DNA from: Epiperipatus broadwayi
Taxonomy: Eukaryota; Onychophora; Udeonychophora; Euonychophora; Peripatidae
Length of the DNA stretch: 64,000 nucleotides
Reading direction: 5' to 3'
Assembly (NCBI GenBank): GCA_028023455.1
Contig: JAQFVV010000022.1
Span: forward strand, 8,513,100 to 8,577,099
Shown here: piece after piece, positions 48,781 to 59,949 of the stretch
How positions within the stretch are numbered: position 1 is the stretch's first letter
Layout of the letters: each line of letters begins with the position of its first letter
Program-made: the position numbers and the translations under genes
Notes under the pieces: generated by a model
The model's input: only the letters and a program-made list of their open reading frames with translations
Database searches by the model: none
Told to the model about the DNA's origin: nothing

Positions 48781-50595
48781 TATATGATTATAGATATATG
48801 AATAAATCTTATAGTGCAGTGATAGTGTATCTATCACCATGTTTATATTTGGGTCTCCATCTGTACCATTAATGTTTTTTCAGATTTCTTGTAGTCAAAC
48901 AATTAAACATACAATATTTATCAGTTAATAGGTTTTTATTTTTAGCTAAAATGTACAATGACCGTCACAATTATAAAATTGGTAAGCCTGAAAAATAGTG
49001 TCTTTTGTATTTTATGCGGACATTGCAGAGGCCTTTGACTTGGAATGGTCTCTTAAAAGCTATTTTACCTTTCATATTTATATATATCTACACACATATT
49101 ATATATCTATATTTTTTAAAAAACTCCATGTAATAAATAAATCGTATCTTCAGGTCAAAATGTTAATTTTCTTAATGAGGTATCTTATTAGAGATGTTAA
49201 TCTAATTCTTTTCCCCCCTATTATGGTTAATAATTTAAACCTCTGAGGTATAATCCAGATATATAGAGTTTTTCAACAGAGTGGGTAATAGATGATCTCA
49301 ATTATGAAAATCAGAATATTTTATTTGCTTATGGCTGCGTGTAAATCCTGGATAGTTAAAATGCTGAGCTGCTGTTAATATGAAATTAATTAGAAAAGGG
49401 GAACTAACAAGGGATGTATGAAAATCACCATTATCCATTTAATTTTCAAATAACTCCGAAGAGAAGTTATGTTTGTTAATTATAATGATGTTCTAATTTT
49501 TAAAATAGCTTCTAAATTGAATTATTTTTACTTTTAAAAAAATTAGCTTTTGAAAATAATGTAAATAGATAATTTGATAAACTATTAATCAAGTAATTAG
49601 GATAAGAGGCCACTAATAGATGGGGAGATGATTGAACAGATAGACAAATATTTTACATATACATTTCTGCCAAAATTAAAAAAACAACAACTGGGCAATG
49701 AAGTCGTATGAGCAAATAAATGTAACATTTGATTATTGTTGGTAATTGCAATTGCTTGCATTTTCATTACTAAAGTTTATTCTTGAAATTATTTTAGCTA
49801 CATTTAAAACTTTAATGAGTTCTAGTATTTAAAAGTACATTATTAAATAATAAAATTCCTTATATAAGACAGTAAGAAGCACGGAAAAACTTAATAGATT
49901 TAACAGAAAGTGAGATAAAATGTAAAAATAATGATAATTTCTGAATAGTGAATTGCTATGAATTTCATAAGAAATTCGAACACCAAAAGTTAGAAAATTA
50001 AATTACAATTCATATATCTTGATCTTCAGATTCTGCCACTCCATCATTGCTCCAACAAGATAGGGATGGGTCAATATTTATTAATATATAACATTTTTAT
50101 TACTAGTAAATCATACATCATCTTACAATTATATTTTTTATTTTAACAATCAATAAATTGATGTTTGTCCTATACTAACGTGGTATCTTTACTTTGTAGT
50201 TAAAAATAGTTAGATATCCACTAACTTATTACTACTAAATGGCTCTGACTGGAGAAAAATGGTTGATGTTAACTAAAATGAAACACTTTGATATTTCTTT
50301 GAGACCTTAAAAGAACTGAGCAAGACAAATTTTTAATACCTGCCATACATAGTTGTTGTTGTATCTGTTATCATTCATATAGTATACAGACAGGGATGAG
50401 CTGCTTACAATTTGTACCAGCCAGCATGGTAGTTTCAATAGCTTTTATCTCTGAGTATAAAATTAAGAAACCCTATGAGCTTTATTTTTGGTGGTCTTAT
50501 AGTTTTTAACTGAAATTCAGTTGAGTTTTCTAAAAGGGGAGAATGAACATATTTGAATAGTGTTTTAAATAAATATTTACACTCATGACAGGAAA
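48781..50595. other. AT-rich DNA, nothing recognised
   Basis: The 82-codon frame at 48998-49246 has no recognisable motif. No shared repeat was noticed. Confidence 0.4.
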
Positions 50596-50599
50596 AACT

Positions 50600-50930
50600 A
50601 AATTATGGCCCTTATTCCCAGAAGGTAGTAAAGTCACCAGTTAAGATCTAGTTGGTGGGCAATTTGGTGATGGACTGCATAGAGATTATAGTAGATGAAG
50701 TGTTGAAATCATAAACTAGCTCTCAAAAGAATGTAGAAGATCTAAAACTAGACTATATATGAGATGGAGGAAATAACAAAGTTAGATGTATGAGATAAGG
50801 AAATTTATTGGAGTGATGAGGAAAAGAGAAGCTATGAATTAGAGAAGTGGATTGTACTTAGAAGGACCATGTTACTATATACTAATAATGGTTAAAATGA
50901 TGATGATGATAATGAATGCAAATAAATATT
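50600..50930 (+). mobile_element. Possible LINE 3' end with (ATG)n tail
   Basis: The region is less AT-rich and ends in AAAATGATGATGATGATAAT, a trinucleotide tail typical of RTE- and CR1-like LINEs. A broken plus frame reads RWRK, then in a neighbouring frame SDEEKRSYELEKWIVLRRT, like the W-x-DR-x-WR tail of LINE proteins. Only the general pattern fits, so the assignment is tentative. Confidence 0.35.
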
Positions 50931-51940
50931 AAACTTTTAAATAAGAAAAAGCAGAACTATTTTTAGATTGGATGACATATAAGTATGTTACACATAAATG
51001 TTGAATGCAGGGTCACATTGATTCTTTCTCATTTTCAAATTAAATTAATGCTTGCCCAAAACAAGCTAAAGGTTAGAGGTTATTACTGCATGCTACAAAA
51101 ATAGTTAAACAAAGCATTGCATTATTTTTCTGATTACTTTCAGAATCTGCATAAGGATTAGCAACATACATCATTTACCTCATATTCCAACATTATTTAT
51201 TATAAACTTAAGACATCAACACTAGATCCCAAAATTAGTTTCTGGTGATTGGTTTGTTTCAGAGAAGACATCAGCATTATTCAATGAAGAAATCAGACAA
51301 AAAATATCTGGTGTCTGATTTCTTAATCTTACAATAGACAGTTCTTCAACAAAGTAAATAGAATGAATTATCACTCTATATAAATATAAAATAAATTGAA
51401 AAAAATAAACACATGATGTTTATTCTGGTTAATAAGCAATTGAATTTACTAAAACATGAAATAATCATATGTATATATATAATTTGTCCAGAAGTTGACT
51501 TGATTTCATAATTGTGTTTGGAATTTTCAAATCATTATTTATATAACTTACTAAACATAAAAGACTATTGGATAAAACTGATTGTTTCATCATCAAATGA
51601 TCAATGTCTTAGTACCTACTTTAATATGCTCTAGTAAAAATAGAAATCAGTACTGTATACTAATTCACTGTACATTTTTAAATACTTATTAAAAATGATA
51701 AAACGATTGACCTTAGATATTACCTTTTCCATGCCCTTATTTCATCTATTGCTAAAGTTGCTTAAAAAAAATTGATATTTTTTTAAGATCAAAAATTCTC
51801 ACGTTTTATTTCATATATATAGAAAGTCCACATATATTTTTTCATTGAAAATTATTCTCATATCTAAAATGGATCATTAAGTTACTTTTAATGTATTAAA
51901 ATCATCTAAAATATTTCAGTTTGACTTATCAGTGATTCAT
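50931..51940. other. AT-rich DNA, nothing recognised
   Basis: It may contain the unreadable reverse-transcriptase part of the minus-strand LINE that follows, but no motif could be read. Confidence 0.35.
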
Positions 51941-51944
51941 CTCT

Positions 51945-53060
51945 TCCTTTTCCTCTCAATCTTTCAGTTTTCATTGTTCATTTGCTTATCACTATTCATT
52001 TGTAAATACCATATTATTATTCTAAATTTGCTTTGCTGCTAAAATTAAATGTTCAATTCAGCTTACTTTTTCAAACATTATCAAATTTTTATTCTTAATA
52101 CTCCATACTTCAAAATCCTATTTTTTCTCCATCATGTTGATTTTATATAGAACTTTCTATTCAATAATCTTACCTTTCATGTTTCATTTACTCATATTCA
52201 AAATGGATCATTTAAAAATATTTTCATAATTTTTTTATACATAATCATGATATAACATTTCTTAGCAAAGTATTAATTAACTTCTTGTAATTCAAGTCTG
52301 ATCAATCATTGACTTCTATTAATATTTTAAAATGATATACAAGTTCTGTATTATATTCATTGGAATTGATAACTGGGGATGTCAATATTGCATTTTGCAA
52401 TGGAAATTATTTCTCCAGTTTTGTCAAACACATATCTTAAATCTTACTAATTAATAATCATTTCCAGTATCAAATCTATTAAATACATTACAATCTCATA
52501 ATACATATTTACCATTAATCAAAATATAATTTAGTTTTGCTATGCCAATGCTTTTAATGTTTATTCCGCTTAGATTTTTCTCAAAAAAAAAAAGAAAGAA
52601 ACAAAAACAAATTACTTTTCAGCAAATTATACAAATATACTTCTTATCCCATTTCTTCTTCTGTATATATATTTATTTATTACACTTTCATTTTACAATT
52701 GCTTTCCAATTCTAGCATTAAAATCTTTAAAGAATTTTAAAATATTGTTTAGTCTGATCAAAAGTATTGCATATACTAACTAAAACTTATCAAGTTCATC
52801 AGAATTTATTCAGTATCTTGCCTCTCTATCTGACATAACATTAATCTTCACAATACTGTACTATCATAATGAACACTTGTGTTTCTAATATTTGTATCTT
52901 TAGAGTAAAATACACTCTGCTTTTTACATCAATCTGCTCTTCACTATTTCTTCTAACTTTACAAAAACTGACAATATTCTATTTAATATTATATGCTTCT
53001 TCAAATTCACATGATCTTCCTTCACATACACATGATTTACAGTTGTACTTATCTAAATAA
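51945..53060 (-). mobile_element. Second RTE LINE relic, endonuclease part
   Basis: The minus strand at about 52760-52600 reads DFNARIGKQL, NESVINKYIYRRRNG and, after a stop, FAEK. This aligns with the RTE endonuclease block (GDFNARIGKQ--GEE--VGK-GYGERNERG-RLVEFAEEN). The catalytic DFNA is kept, in contrast to CHNA in the 9.2 kb relic. Other stretches (AATATTTTAAAATG near 52322 and 8797) align between the two copies in the same order. It is heavily mutated. The neighbouring plus-strand fragment at 53.29 kb belongs to the same family but is much better preserved, so it is probably a separate insertion. Confidence 0.6.
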
Positions 53061-53274
53061 AATGTCATCATTCAAGGACAACTTAGGTCTGTAACCCAGA
53101 CATTCTTAGTAGTCATTGTTTTCTTTTACCAACCACTAATGAGAATAGTATTTAATTTTTGTCTGTTGTAATTGATAATATATATAAAAGAGATTGATTC
53201 ACATATTTATTCTGCTTTCAAAAACAGTCAACTGGTCTTAAACTAAAAAATAAAAAATCTTCAAACTCATCACC

Positions 53275-53595
53275 CTATCTCATGTATGCTTGTTTATTGT
53301 AAGAAAACAAACAGGTGTTACTGACCTCATTGAAAAAATTAAAAGACTGAAGTGGAGTTGGGCTGGACATATTGCTAGAAGAGATGATAATAGATGGACA
53401 ATTGAAATTTTGAACTGGATTCCAAGAGATTGTAAAAGACCTAGAAAGAGACCACATGTGATATGGGTGGATGAAATAAGAAAATGTGCAGGGGTGATGT
53501 GGAGAAGAGAAGCTAAAGATAGGAAAAGATGGATTGAACTTGGAGAACCCTTCAGCCTGCAGTCGATTGATAGTGGTTGATGATGATGATGATGA
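53275..53595 (+). mobile_element. RTE LINE C-terminal fragment, intact frame, (TGA)n tail
   Basis: A 96-codon frame encodes GVTDLIEKIKRLKWSW, AGHIARRDDNRWTIEILNW, IPRDCKRPRKRPHVIWVDEI and RKCAGVMWRREAKDRKRWIE, then LGEPFSLQSIDSG. This is the conserved C-terminus of RTE reverse transcriptases: KWxWAGHIAR-(D)DNRWT--(I/V)L-W-PRD-KR--GRP---W-DEI ... DR--W--LGE-F--QW. The stop is followed by a TGATGA repeat (53577-53597), the usual RTE 3' tail. The insertion is 5'-truncated, so the frame has no promoter and its first ATG is not a natural start. The antisense frame at 53275-53646 is a shadow. Confidence 0.85.
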
Positions 53596-53599
53596 TAGT

Positions 53600-54050
53600 G
53601 ATAGTAGCAATGATAACATATGGAATGGACATTTAAGAATACTCACTGTACAATTTCTTTAAGACTTCAAAGAGAAATTAAAAAGATTCATATATATATA
53701 AAATAGAAAATCATATAATATTACAAAACTAGTCAAAAAAATATTTTTTTACTAAAATTCTTTCATGACCATGGTTTCAGCCATTAATAAATAAACTTTC
53801 TCAAGTGAGAATTTTAGTAATTTTTGTTTTGTAATGATATATGGTTTTCTATTTTATCATTTCTAATATAGAATTTTTGCAGTATTTAATATAAATGCAC
53901 ATCCTTCCAGAAACTATATATAAATAACACTCATATGTCAATAAATATTAAAGAATAGATTGATTCTTTCTATATTTATTGTTTAATAATATGTAGTATT
54001 TATATATTGCTTTTAAATTTTATATACATTATGTGAATATATATATATAC
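53600..54050. other. AT-rich DNA, nothing recognised
   Basis: CTAAAATTCTTTCATGACC and GAGAATTTTAG near 53753-53818 form a loose inverted repeat. ATATGGTTTTCTATTTTAT near 53842 is the inverse of ATAAAATAGAAAATCATAT at 53697, so a diffuse hairpin about 160 bp long is possible. Confidence 0.4.
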
Positions 54051-54054
54051 ATAA

Positions 54055-54155
54055 TTTATTGCTAAAAGGAGGTTGCCTTAACAACAGTTTGAGATTGTTG
54101 ATTGTTATCTATATTGGGTTTGTCTAAGTGTTGACTGGTTTCTAACAGTTATATA
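54055..54155 (+). repeat. Family E half copy
   Basis: AAAGGAGGTTGCCTTAACAA, CAGTTTGAGATTGTTGATTG and TCTAAGTGTTGACTGGTTTC match the right arm of the 35.57 kb hairpin with few changes. Confidence 0.8.
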
Positions 54156-54519
54156 TAATATTTGAAGTTTTTACAGCATTTGAATAATTCTTCACTCCAA
54201 ATATATATATATGTAAATAATGCATTGGTAATAGTATCCATTAATGAAGAATGTAAATACTTATTAGATTGTAAATGTTTTAGCTCTTCATAATCTTGAT
54301 ATTTTGTTAAATATTATATATGGAAGTGAATGTTCTCATGAACAAAAGATGTTTTGTAAAACATGTTTTCAGAAGCAACTATGTTTATAACACAATGAAT
54401 TTGGGATCTGAAGTTTTATATATATTTATAATATTTGCTAGCATTTATTCTGAATTTTTAATGTAATATCTTCAAAACCTGGATTTAATTATCCAGACTT
54501 TAAATTTACACTGACGTTT

Positions 54520-54580
54520 TCCTGAAGATTTGTGATGATGGAAATAGTCCAATATATAAATACATTTAAGTTAACACATT
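54520..54580. repeat. Inverted mosaic of the SINE G tail
   Basis: GTTTTCCTGAAGATTTGTGA is the inverse of the SINE G 3' end, yet the directly adjoining TGGAAATAGTCCAATATATA is in forward orientation. The two halves of the tail are joined back to back. Confidence 0.55.
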
Positions 54581-54599
54581 TACATTTTTTTAGTGTACA

Positions 54600-55060
54600 A
54601 TTATACCATTAAGTAATATTTACTAAGGCTGTAACCTTAGGAATAAGCGCCTGAAAAATTTGAATGTGCGTTTAATAAAATTTATAATTACAACTTTAAA
54701 TTATACCATTAGTAATGTGAACTGCATTAATTTAACCTTTATTTTTTCTGGACATTTTTAGGTCAGCTAACTTAATGCCATGAAGATATACTCAGATTGT
54801 AATTTTCACAATGTAAATATTAATGGAAAAATTGAATAATTATAAAATCAGATTAAAATCTGAATGCTATATGAGTATATGTAATACAAATATATTATCA
54901 ACTATACTTTATAAGACAATAAAACTTTTAATTCTATCTTAAAAATTTATTCTGATTATTTTTTTACATAAAACAAAAGAATTGCAAGTCTAATGTTATA
55001 TTGCTATTTTTTTAATAGACATTAAAAATAATGTACCACTAGTGAATAGTTTACATTTCA
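54600..55060. other. AT-rich DNA, nothing recognised
   Basis: No gene or shared repeat was noticed. Confidence 0.4.
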
Positions 55061-55066
55061 CTTTTT

Positions 55067-55085
55067 CGCCCTCTAGCGGCCACAT
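55067..55085 (-). promoter_or_regulatory. CTCF-like binding motif
   Basis: The minus strand reads TGTGGCCGCTAGAGGGCG, which fits the published CTCF core (CC-[N]-[CG]-[CT]-AG-[AG]-[GT]-GGC-[AG]) at every core position. CTCF organises chromatin loops in bilaterian animals. The motif is GC-rich in strongly AT-rich DNA and lies about 0.6 kb beyond the stop codon of the candidate exon at 55.68 kb. A 14-base match can occur by chance or as part of an unrecognised repeat. Confidence 0.4.
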
Positions 55086-55680
55086 AGCAGGTCAGGTTAG
55101 AGTACCGATTTTTAAAACTAAATTTTGCAAAAGCAAAAGATTACATCATTTTTTTTTTTTTAAATAAAATTCTTAGCAGGAGGGAGGGGGGGATCTAAAA
55201 TAGAATTAAAAAATAGATTTAAAACTTTTTCTCTCTCTCCCTTTGTAAAAAAAAAACTTTTATAATGTATAAAATAAGCAAATGTGAAATCAGACTAAAA
55301 ATTAATCTGTAAAAATAAAATTTTTGTAAAACTTTCAAAAATGTAATTACAGTAATTAGTTTATAAGATTTCAGATTGATAATAAAACCAAAATCAATAG
55401 TTGAATTAATTAAAAAACTATAAACTATTTTATCAAGGTAATAGATGAATCTGAATGGATTAAGATTAAGGCAAATATAAAAATCAATTAATTAAAGAAA
55501 TGTAAAATTAATTAAAAGTCAGATTCAAGTCAAGATAAAATAAAACAATGAGAGAGTTAAGATATAAAAGTTACATCTTTGTTATTGTTCTTCAGTCGGG
55601 GCTGCTATCTGCTAGATCATTCATCAGTGGGTTTGTGATATACATTTCACATTGCTATTAGTCCAGAGTTTGAGTTCTTT

Positions 55681-55832
55681 CTAAAGAATGTAGAATATTT
55701 GGAAATGTAAACATAGTAGTAAACCAATCAATACTGCTGTGGTCAACATTAATGGAGAGGCTGCATAAGCCTTAGAAGTGTCTGACAAGGCTTCATGCCC
55801 CAAGCCATCAACTATTCCACCTGAATCAGTAC
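55681..55832 (-). CDS. Possible last exon of a host gene with GPI-anchor or membrane tail
   Basis: After a potential 3' splice site (GCATTGATTTCAG, AG at 55833-55834) the minus strand reads GTDSGGIVDGLGHEALSDTS, KAYAASPLMLTTAVLIGLLL and CLHFQIFYIL, then TAG at 55681-55683. The mix of small and polar residues followed by about 18-20 hydrophobic residues, running almost to the stop, resembles a GPI-attachment signal. It could also be a single membrane helix with a tiny cytosolic tail. Candidate attachment residues lie in SDTSKAYAAS, upstream of the hydrophobic stretch. Codon content is more balanced than in the AT-driven frames elsewhere. The frame stays open upstream to about 55947 across a (GA)n run, but that part looks intronic. 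An alternative acceptor is GATTCAG (AG at 55821-55822). I cannot name the protein, and no partner exon was found in the window. Confidence 0.4.
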
Positions 55833-55874
55833 CTGAAATCAATGCTGAGATCATAAAGTAGAAGCTTCTACATA

Positions 55875-55894
55875 TCTCTCTCTCTCTCTCTCTC
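55875..55894. repeat. (TC)n microsatellite
   Basis: About ten TC units, 40 bp upstream (minus-strand sense) of the candidate exon's splice acceptor. Confidence 0.9.
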
Positions 55895-56104
55895 ATTATT
55901 CGACATATACCTGGAAGGAAAGCCATGAAACCATGATACAGAAACAAAAGGCCAAATGGTTGGAAAATAAAACAAATGAAAATCTAGGTAAAGATACTTT
56001 TAAATATATTCTGATCAAAGTCTAGACTTTATTCTAAATGAATAAACTGAACTTTAATTAATGGACTATTATAACTATAATCTCAAGTCATTTATATTTT
56101 TCTT

Positions 56105-56650
56105 ATATCAAATCTTTAATTGCTATAGTGTGTTAAATTTGTATAGAGTTATTTTATAAGTAAAGTAAACATGCTGGACTCTGAGACAGAGTGTGAGCTT
56201 GTCAAATCTTTAATTGTTATAGTGTGTTAAATATATGTGTGCATACATAAGTATTAATGTTTGCTCGAATTATTATTTTGTCTATTTTTTTTTCTCTCTC
56301 TCTTGACACTGCATCACCAGTAAATTAGGGTAGAGTTATTTTATGAGTAAAATAAATGTGCTGGACTGTGAGACAGGGTGTGAGCTAGTCATGGAATATT
56401 TCAAGCACTGGATTGTGTGCCTGTTATCCAAAGCATGCTCATTATATAACTTAAGATTGTCTGGTGCCTGAGGTTGATCCTCAAAACAAATAAAATGCTT
56501 TGGATGGTAGGGGTTTAAATCTTGCAGTCAAGGTGGTTTATAGTCTGGAAACATGATTGTGTTATGCTTTGCATAGCTCTATCTGACTGTGAGTATCATT
56601 GATGGTTTAGGCTATCAATGTTATTCTCTCCTTTGCATGAAGGGCCTGTC
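56105..56650. repeat. Duplicated unassigned repeat
   Basis: TCAAATCTTTAATTG(C/T)TATAGTG occurs at about 56107 and 56198. A 62-bp segment (AGAGTTATTTTATAAGTAAA ... TGCTGGACTCTGAGACAG) occurs at about 56145-56205 and again at about 56332-56390. The downstream 250 bp (GGATTGTGTGCCTGTTATCC, GATGGTAGGGGTTTAAATC, CCTTTGCATGAAGGGCC) are less AT-rich and may be an unrecognised SINE or other repeat. No open frame persists. Confidence 0.6.
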
Positions 56651-57615
56651 CATTCACATAATATTAAAAATATAAATTAAAAATTATGTTAAAAGGTGTT
56701 TAAACCCAATTAAATAATATTGTTTAAATGTACTTGGTTCAATAAATAAGGAAAAATCACTATCAAGTTTCTATCTGTAATATATTTTTATAAAAAGAAT
56801 TATTCTTAAACATTAACATTTCTCAGCTATCTAAGTAGTCCAGAAATAATTTTTGTTGAAAGTTGATTTTCAGTAACAAATAAAAATTAAAATGTTACAG
56901 CAATTTTATGTTAATTTACTAATCCTTAGCTGATATATATATATAAAACAAAATCACATTGTTTTTTTAAATCCATAATAAATTTTTATAAAAAAATTAA
57001 ACCAATCTTTAGGCTAAACAAATTTCTCAATTGACTGCTAGTTCAGAAATAAATAAATTACAATTCTGTGTTAAAAGTTTATTTTAACAATGGTTGAATT
57101 AGATACATTTTATAGAGCAATAGTTTTTTATGATAGATTGCTAAGTTATTATATTGTCTGCAAAATTTAAAAAAAAACAACATATGACCAGTTTGTTTAT
57201 AACATATTTTTTTATAAAGAACTTAAAGATTTTCCCTAAACATTGTTAAAATCCCCAATTTTCTATACAGTAATTTTAAAAGCAAAAAAAATGTAATTTT
57301 CTATTTAAAAATTAATTTAAAAATCTACTGTTTATAATTTTAATATCAGCACAATATAATGTCTACAATTTAATTAATATAACATGATTAAACAGTGTCT
57401 TTAATATATTTGTTTTATGATGAATTTTAATTTATCCATGTATGTATAAATAAGTATTTGTTAACAATTCTGACATTCAAAATTGAATTATTTGCAAGCT
57501 TATATTAAAAGTTCTTTTTTTTTTTTTAAAAAAAAAAAGATAACCATTTTAATCTTCGCACAGGCCTATATTTATATAATTCTACTTTGATATAGGAATA
57601 TATTCTCAGAATATT
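56651..57615. other. AT-rich DNA, nothing recognised
   Basis: It includes a T14A11 palindrome at about 57514-57538. No gene was seen. Confidence 0.45.
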
Positions 57616-57619
57616 TTTT

Positions 57620-57890
57620 TTCATCACATGATTACCATTTCATATGCTTACACAGGCTTTTGTATCAGTAGAAAACTCTCCTTACAAAAATGCATTCAAT
57701 TGCAAGCCTTCATAATCAATGGATGCTAAAAGGTTTGTTCATAAAATCTCTATCTAGCACATATTCATCTAACACCCCCAGACTAGTTTCTAACTTGCAC
57801 CTAGATATTAGGATCCAATGCTATTAATTACAAAGGCTTGCAATTGATGGAATAACTGTATGAAAAATTTACTACTGTTAGTAAATTTTG
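57620..57890 (-). repeat. Family AC copy
   Basis: On the minus strand it carries AACTAGTCTGGGGGTGTTAG, AGATAGAGATTTTATGAAC and AGCATCCATTGATTATG, the body and tail landmarks seen at 6.45 and 11.25 kb. Short inverted ends (CAATTGCAAGCCTT, about 57697-57710, against AAGGCTTGCAATTG, about 57833-57846) make it a hairpin with a long loop. Confidence 0.75.
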
Positions 57891-57894
57891 TCTT

Positions 57895-58930
57895 TATGAA
57901 AAAATTGAATTGTTTAAAAATCATATCAATTTATTCATTACTTATTTACATAAATTATACAGTATAATATAAAATATCTTTATATTATATTCTATGATTT
58001 ATTTAAATATATCTAAAAGCAGTGTAATGGATTAAACTTCTTTGCATTTTTGATCATCATTATTTATTATCAACTCAGTGCAAAATTATAAAACCAAATA
58101 GTTCAAAAAATTGCTAAATCTTTATCTTGAAAAAAGTAAACAAAAATAATTTCCATGAAAGAATAATTATTAAATTACACCAATTTTTGAAGAAAAAAAA
58201 TATGCAAAGAAACTTTACTGTAAATATTTTATCATTTAGAAATGCAATATTTGAAGTAAATATAAGTAGGTCATGGATTAATATATGTCTCTTTTTACTT
58301 AATTATTTTTGTAAGAAATACAGGTAATTATTAATAAATTAAACTTTTTAATCATTTCTTTTTACTATTACTTTTACAATATATAAAAATGTCATAACAT
58401 TTATTACAATGCAGTATTTGAATTTTTACCATTTACAATGTAAAATTTCTTCATTATCAAATAAATATAAATAATCAATTTAAATTTATTTTATTTTATT
58501 AATGAATATTTACTACTATATTATTTTTAAGTTATGTCATACATTACATTACATTGTTAAACATTTTCCACTTTATTAATATAATTGCAGGTTTGTATTT
58601 GAATTATTTGTGACTTTCTGAAAATATTTCAAATTAAAGCTCAACTTTAGTAACAATCTCTCTTTCTGCTAGATTTAATATATCATCAAGATGTGGGTGA
58701 GATAGTCACCAATGTTATTAAAAAATTATTAATATATATGCCCATATTAATAATACATGAATAAAAACAACCATATACTACAAGATTTTGATTATGAATA
58801 AATACAAAACAAAAATAATATTGAGTAATAAAATATTATATAATCACATTTTACACTAATTTACATTTTTCCAAAAGGAAATTAGACATTAATTAGAGAA
58901 ATATAGATATCATTAGGACATTCTTGATAT
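57895..58930. other. AT-rich DNA, nothing recognised
   Basis: The 66-codon frame at 58127-58327 is lysine- and asparagine-rich, as expected by chance at this composition. Confidence 0.4.
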
Positions 58931-58934
58931 TAAA

Positions 58935-59025
58935 CCACTGCTTTGCTTTCACAAGCTGTTATTACAGAGTCAAAATTCTCCACTGATACTGTGTAGAGAG
59001 TTTTACCTCTGTTATAACCTTCTTG
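58935..59025 (+). repeat. Family AC terminal fragment
   Basis: TTTCACAAGCTGTTATTACA, then CAAAATTCTCCACTGATACT, and GTGTAGAGAGTTTTACCTC form an imperfect terminal hairpin like the ends at 11.2 and 15.5 kb. The body is missing. Confidence 0.6.
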
Positions 59026-59029
59026 ATAC

Positions 59030-59745
59030 TGCTAAAAAAATAAGTAGCCATTTGAGTTAATTGCATGTGGCAATGTTCTATAGACTTTCTGTTTAACATG
59101 TTATTCTTATCTGGAGTCATTTTTGCATTTAATCACTGAAGATTATTCTGCAAGATAGATTAAAACTTTACATTTATAATTTTTCTTGCACTTCTTCTTT
59201 GAATTGGATTTATTTATAGTTAATTGCCATTCTTTTCTTTGTCATGATATTATTACCCTTACTCTTTTTTATTTGAATACAAACATTTTTTGGTTATGTT
59301 ATTTTTAACCACCACAGTATCACTAACATTTTACAGTGCATTGAAGTTGTTCATGTGTGAGTTGTGTGTGCTTATATAACTTTTGCGGTATTCGTCAATT
59401 TTTGATTAAAATAGAGTATAGCATAGACAAATATTATTTCATATTTTTTTCTTAATGAATAATATACTTAGAAAAAAATTTAAGTATAAAGTTGTTTATT
59501 TTAATGAGATTTATTACTCTCATTTGTTTTTACTTGGTTTGCAGTTAGGAAGAATATTTTTTAAATTTGAATCAGTCAGATATTTACTAATTTTGGTTTT
59601 TAAAATCAATTTCATTGATTTAAATAGTTTTTGTAAGGTAAGAAACTTCACGATTTAAAAAGGATGAACTAATATAAAATGAAACTTAAAAACAATTAGG
59701 GACATAAGGGTTAAACGACTGCTTACTGAATGAATGCAGAACAAT
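59030..59745. other. AT-rich DNA, nothing recognised
   Basis: A 67-codon frame (59455-59658) has no recognisable motif. Confidence 0.4.
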
Positions 59746-59751
59746 TGTCTT

Positions 59752-59771
59752 GGGGGTGGGGGTGGGGGTGG
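59752..59771 (+). repeat. G-tract repeat, possible G-quadruplex
   Basis: Three GGGGGT units are followed by GG, so four G tracts with one-base loops are available for a two-tetrad quadruplex. It stands out in DNA this poor in G. Confidence 0.6.
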
Positions 59772-59949
59772 ACTCACTAAATTTGAATTTTTCTTATAAT
59801 TTTTTTTATAGTATCAATGAGCATTGTTTTTTTTATTACAGTATTGCTTTACAAAATGTAGTCCTGCTTTTTATTTTTATAATTAGGGATTCAATGTATC
59901 AAAATAAATCTCATAATGCACGTGATATAAGTTGGTTATCCCTGCCCTA

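Noticed and set aside
53275-53646. 123-codon minus-strand frame, serine-rich
   Set aside because: It is the antisense of the RTE C-terminal frame. The serine run comes from the TGA/ATC tail repeat.
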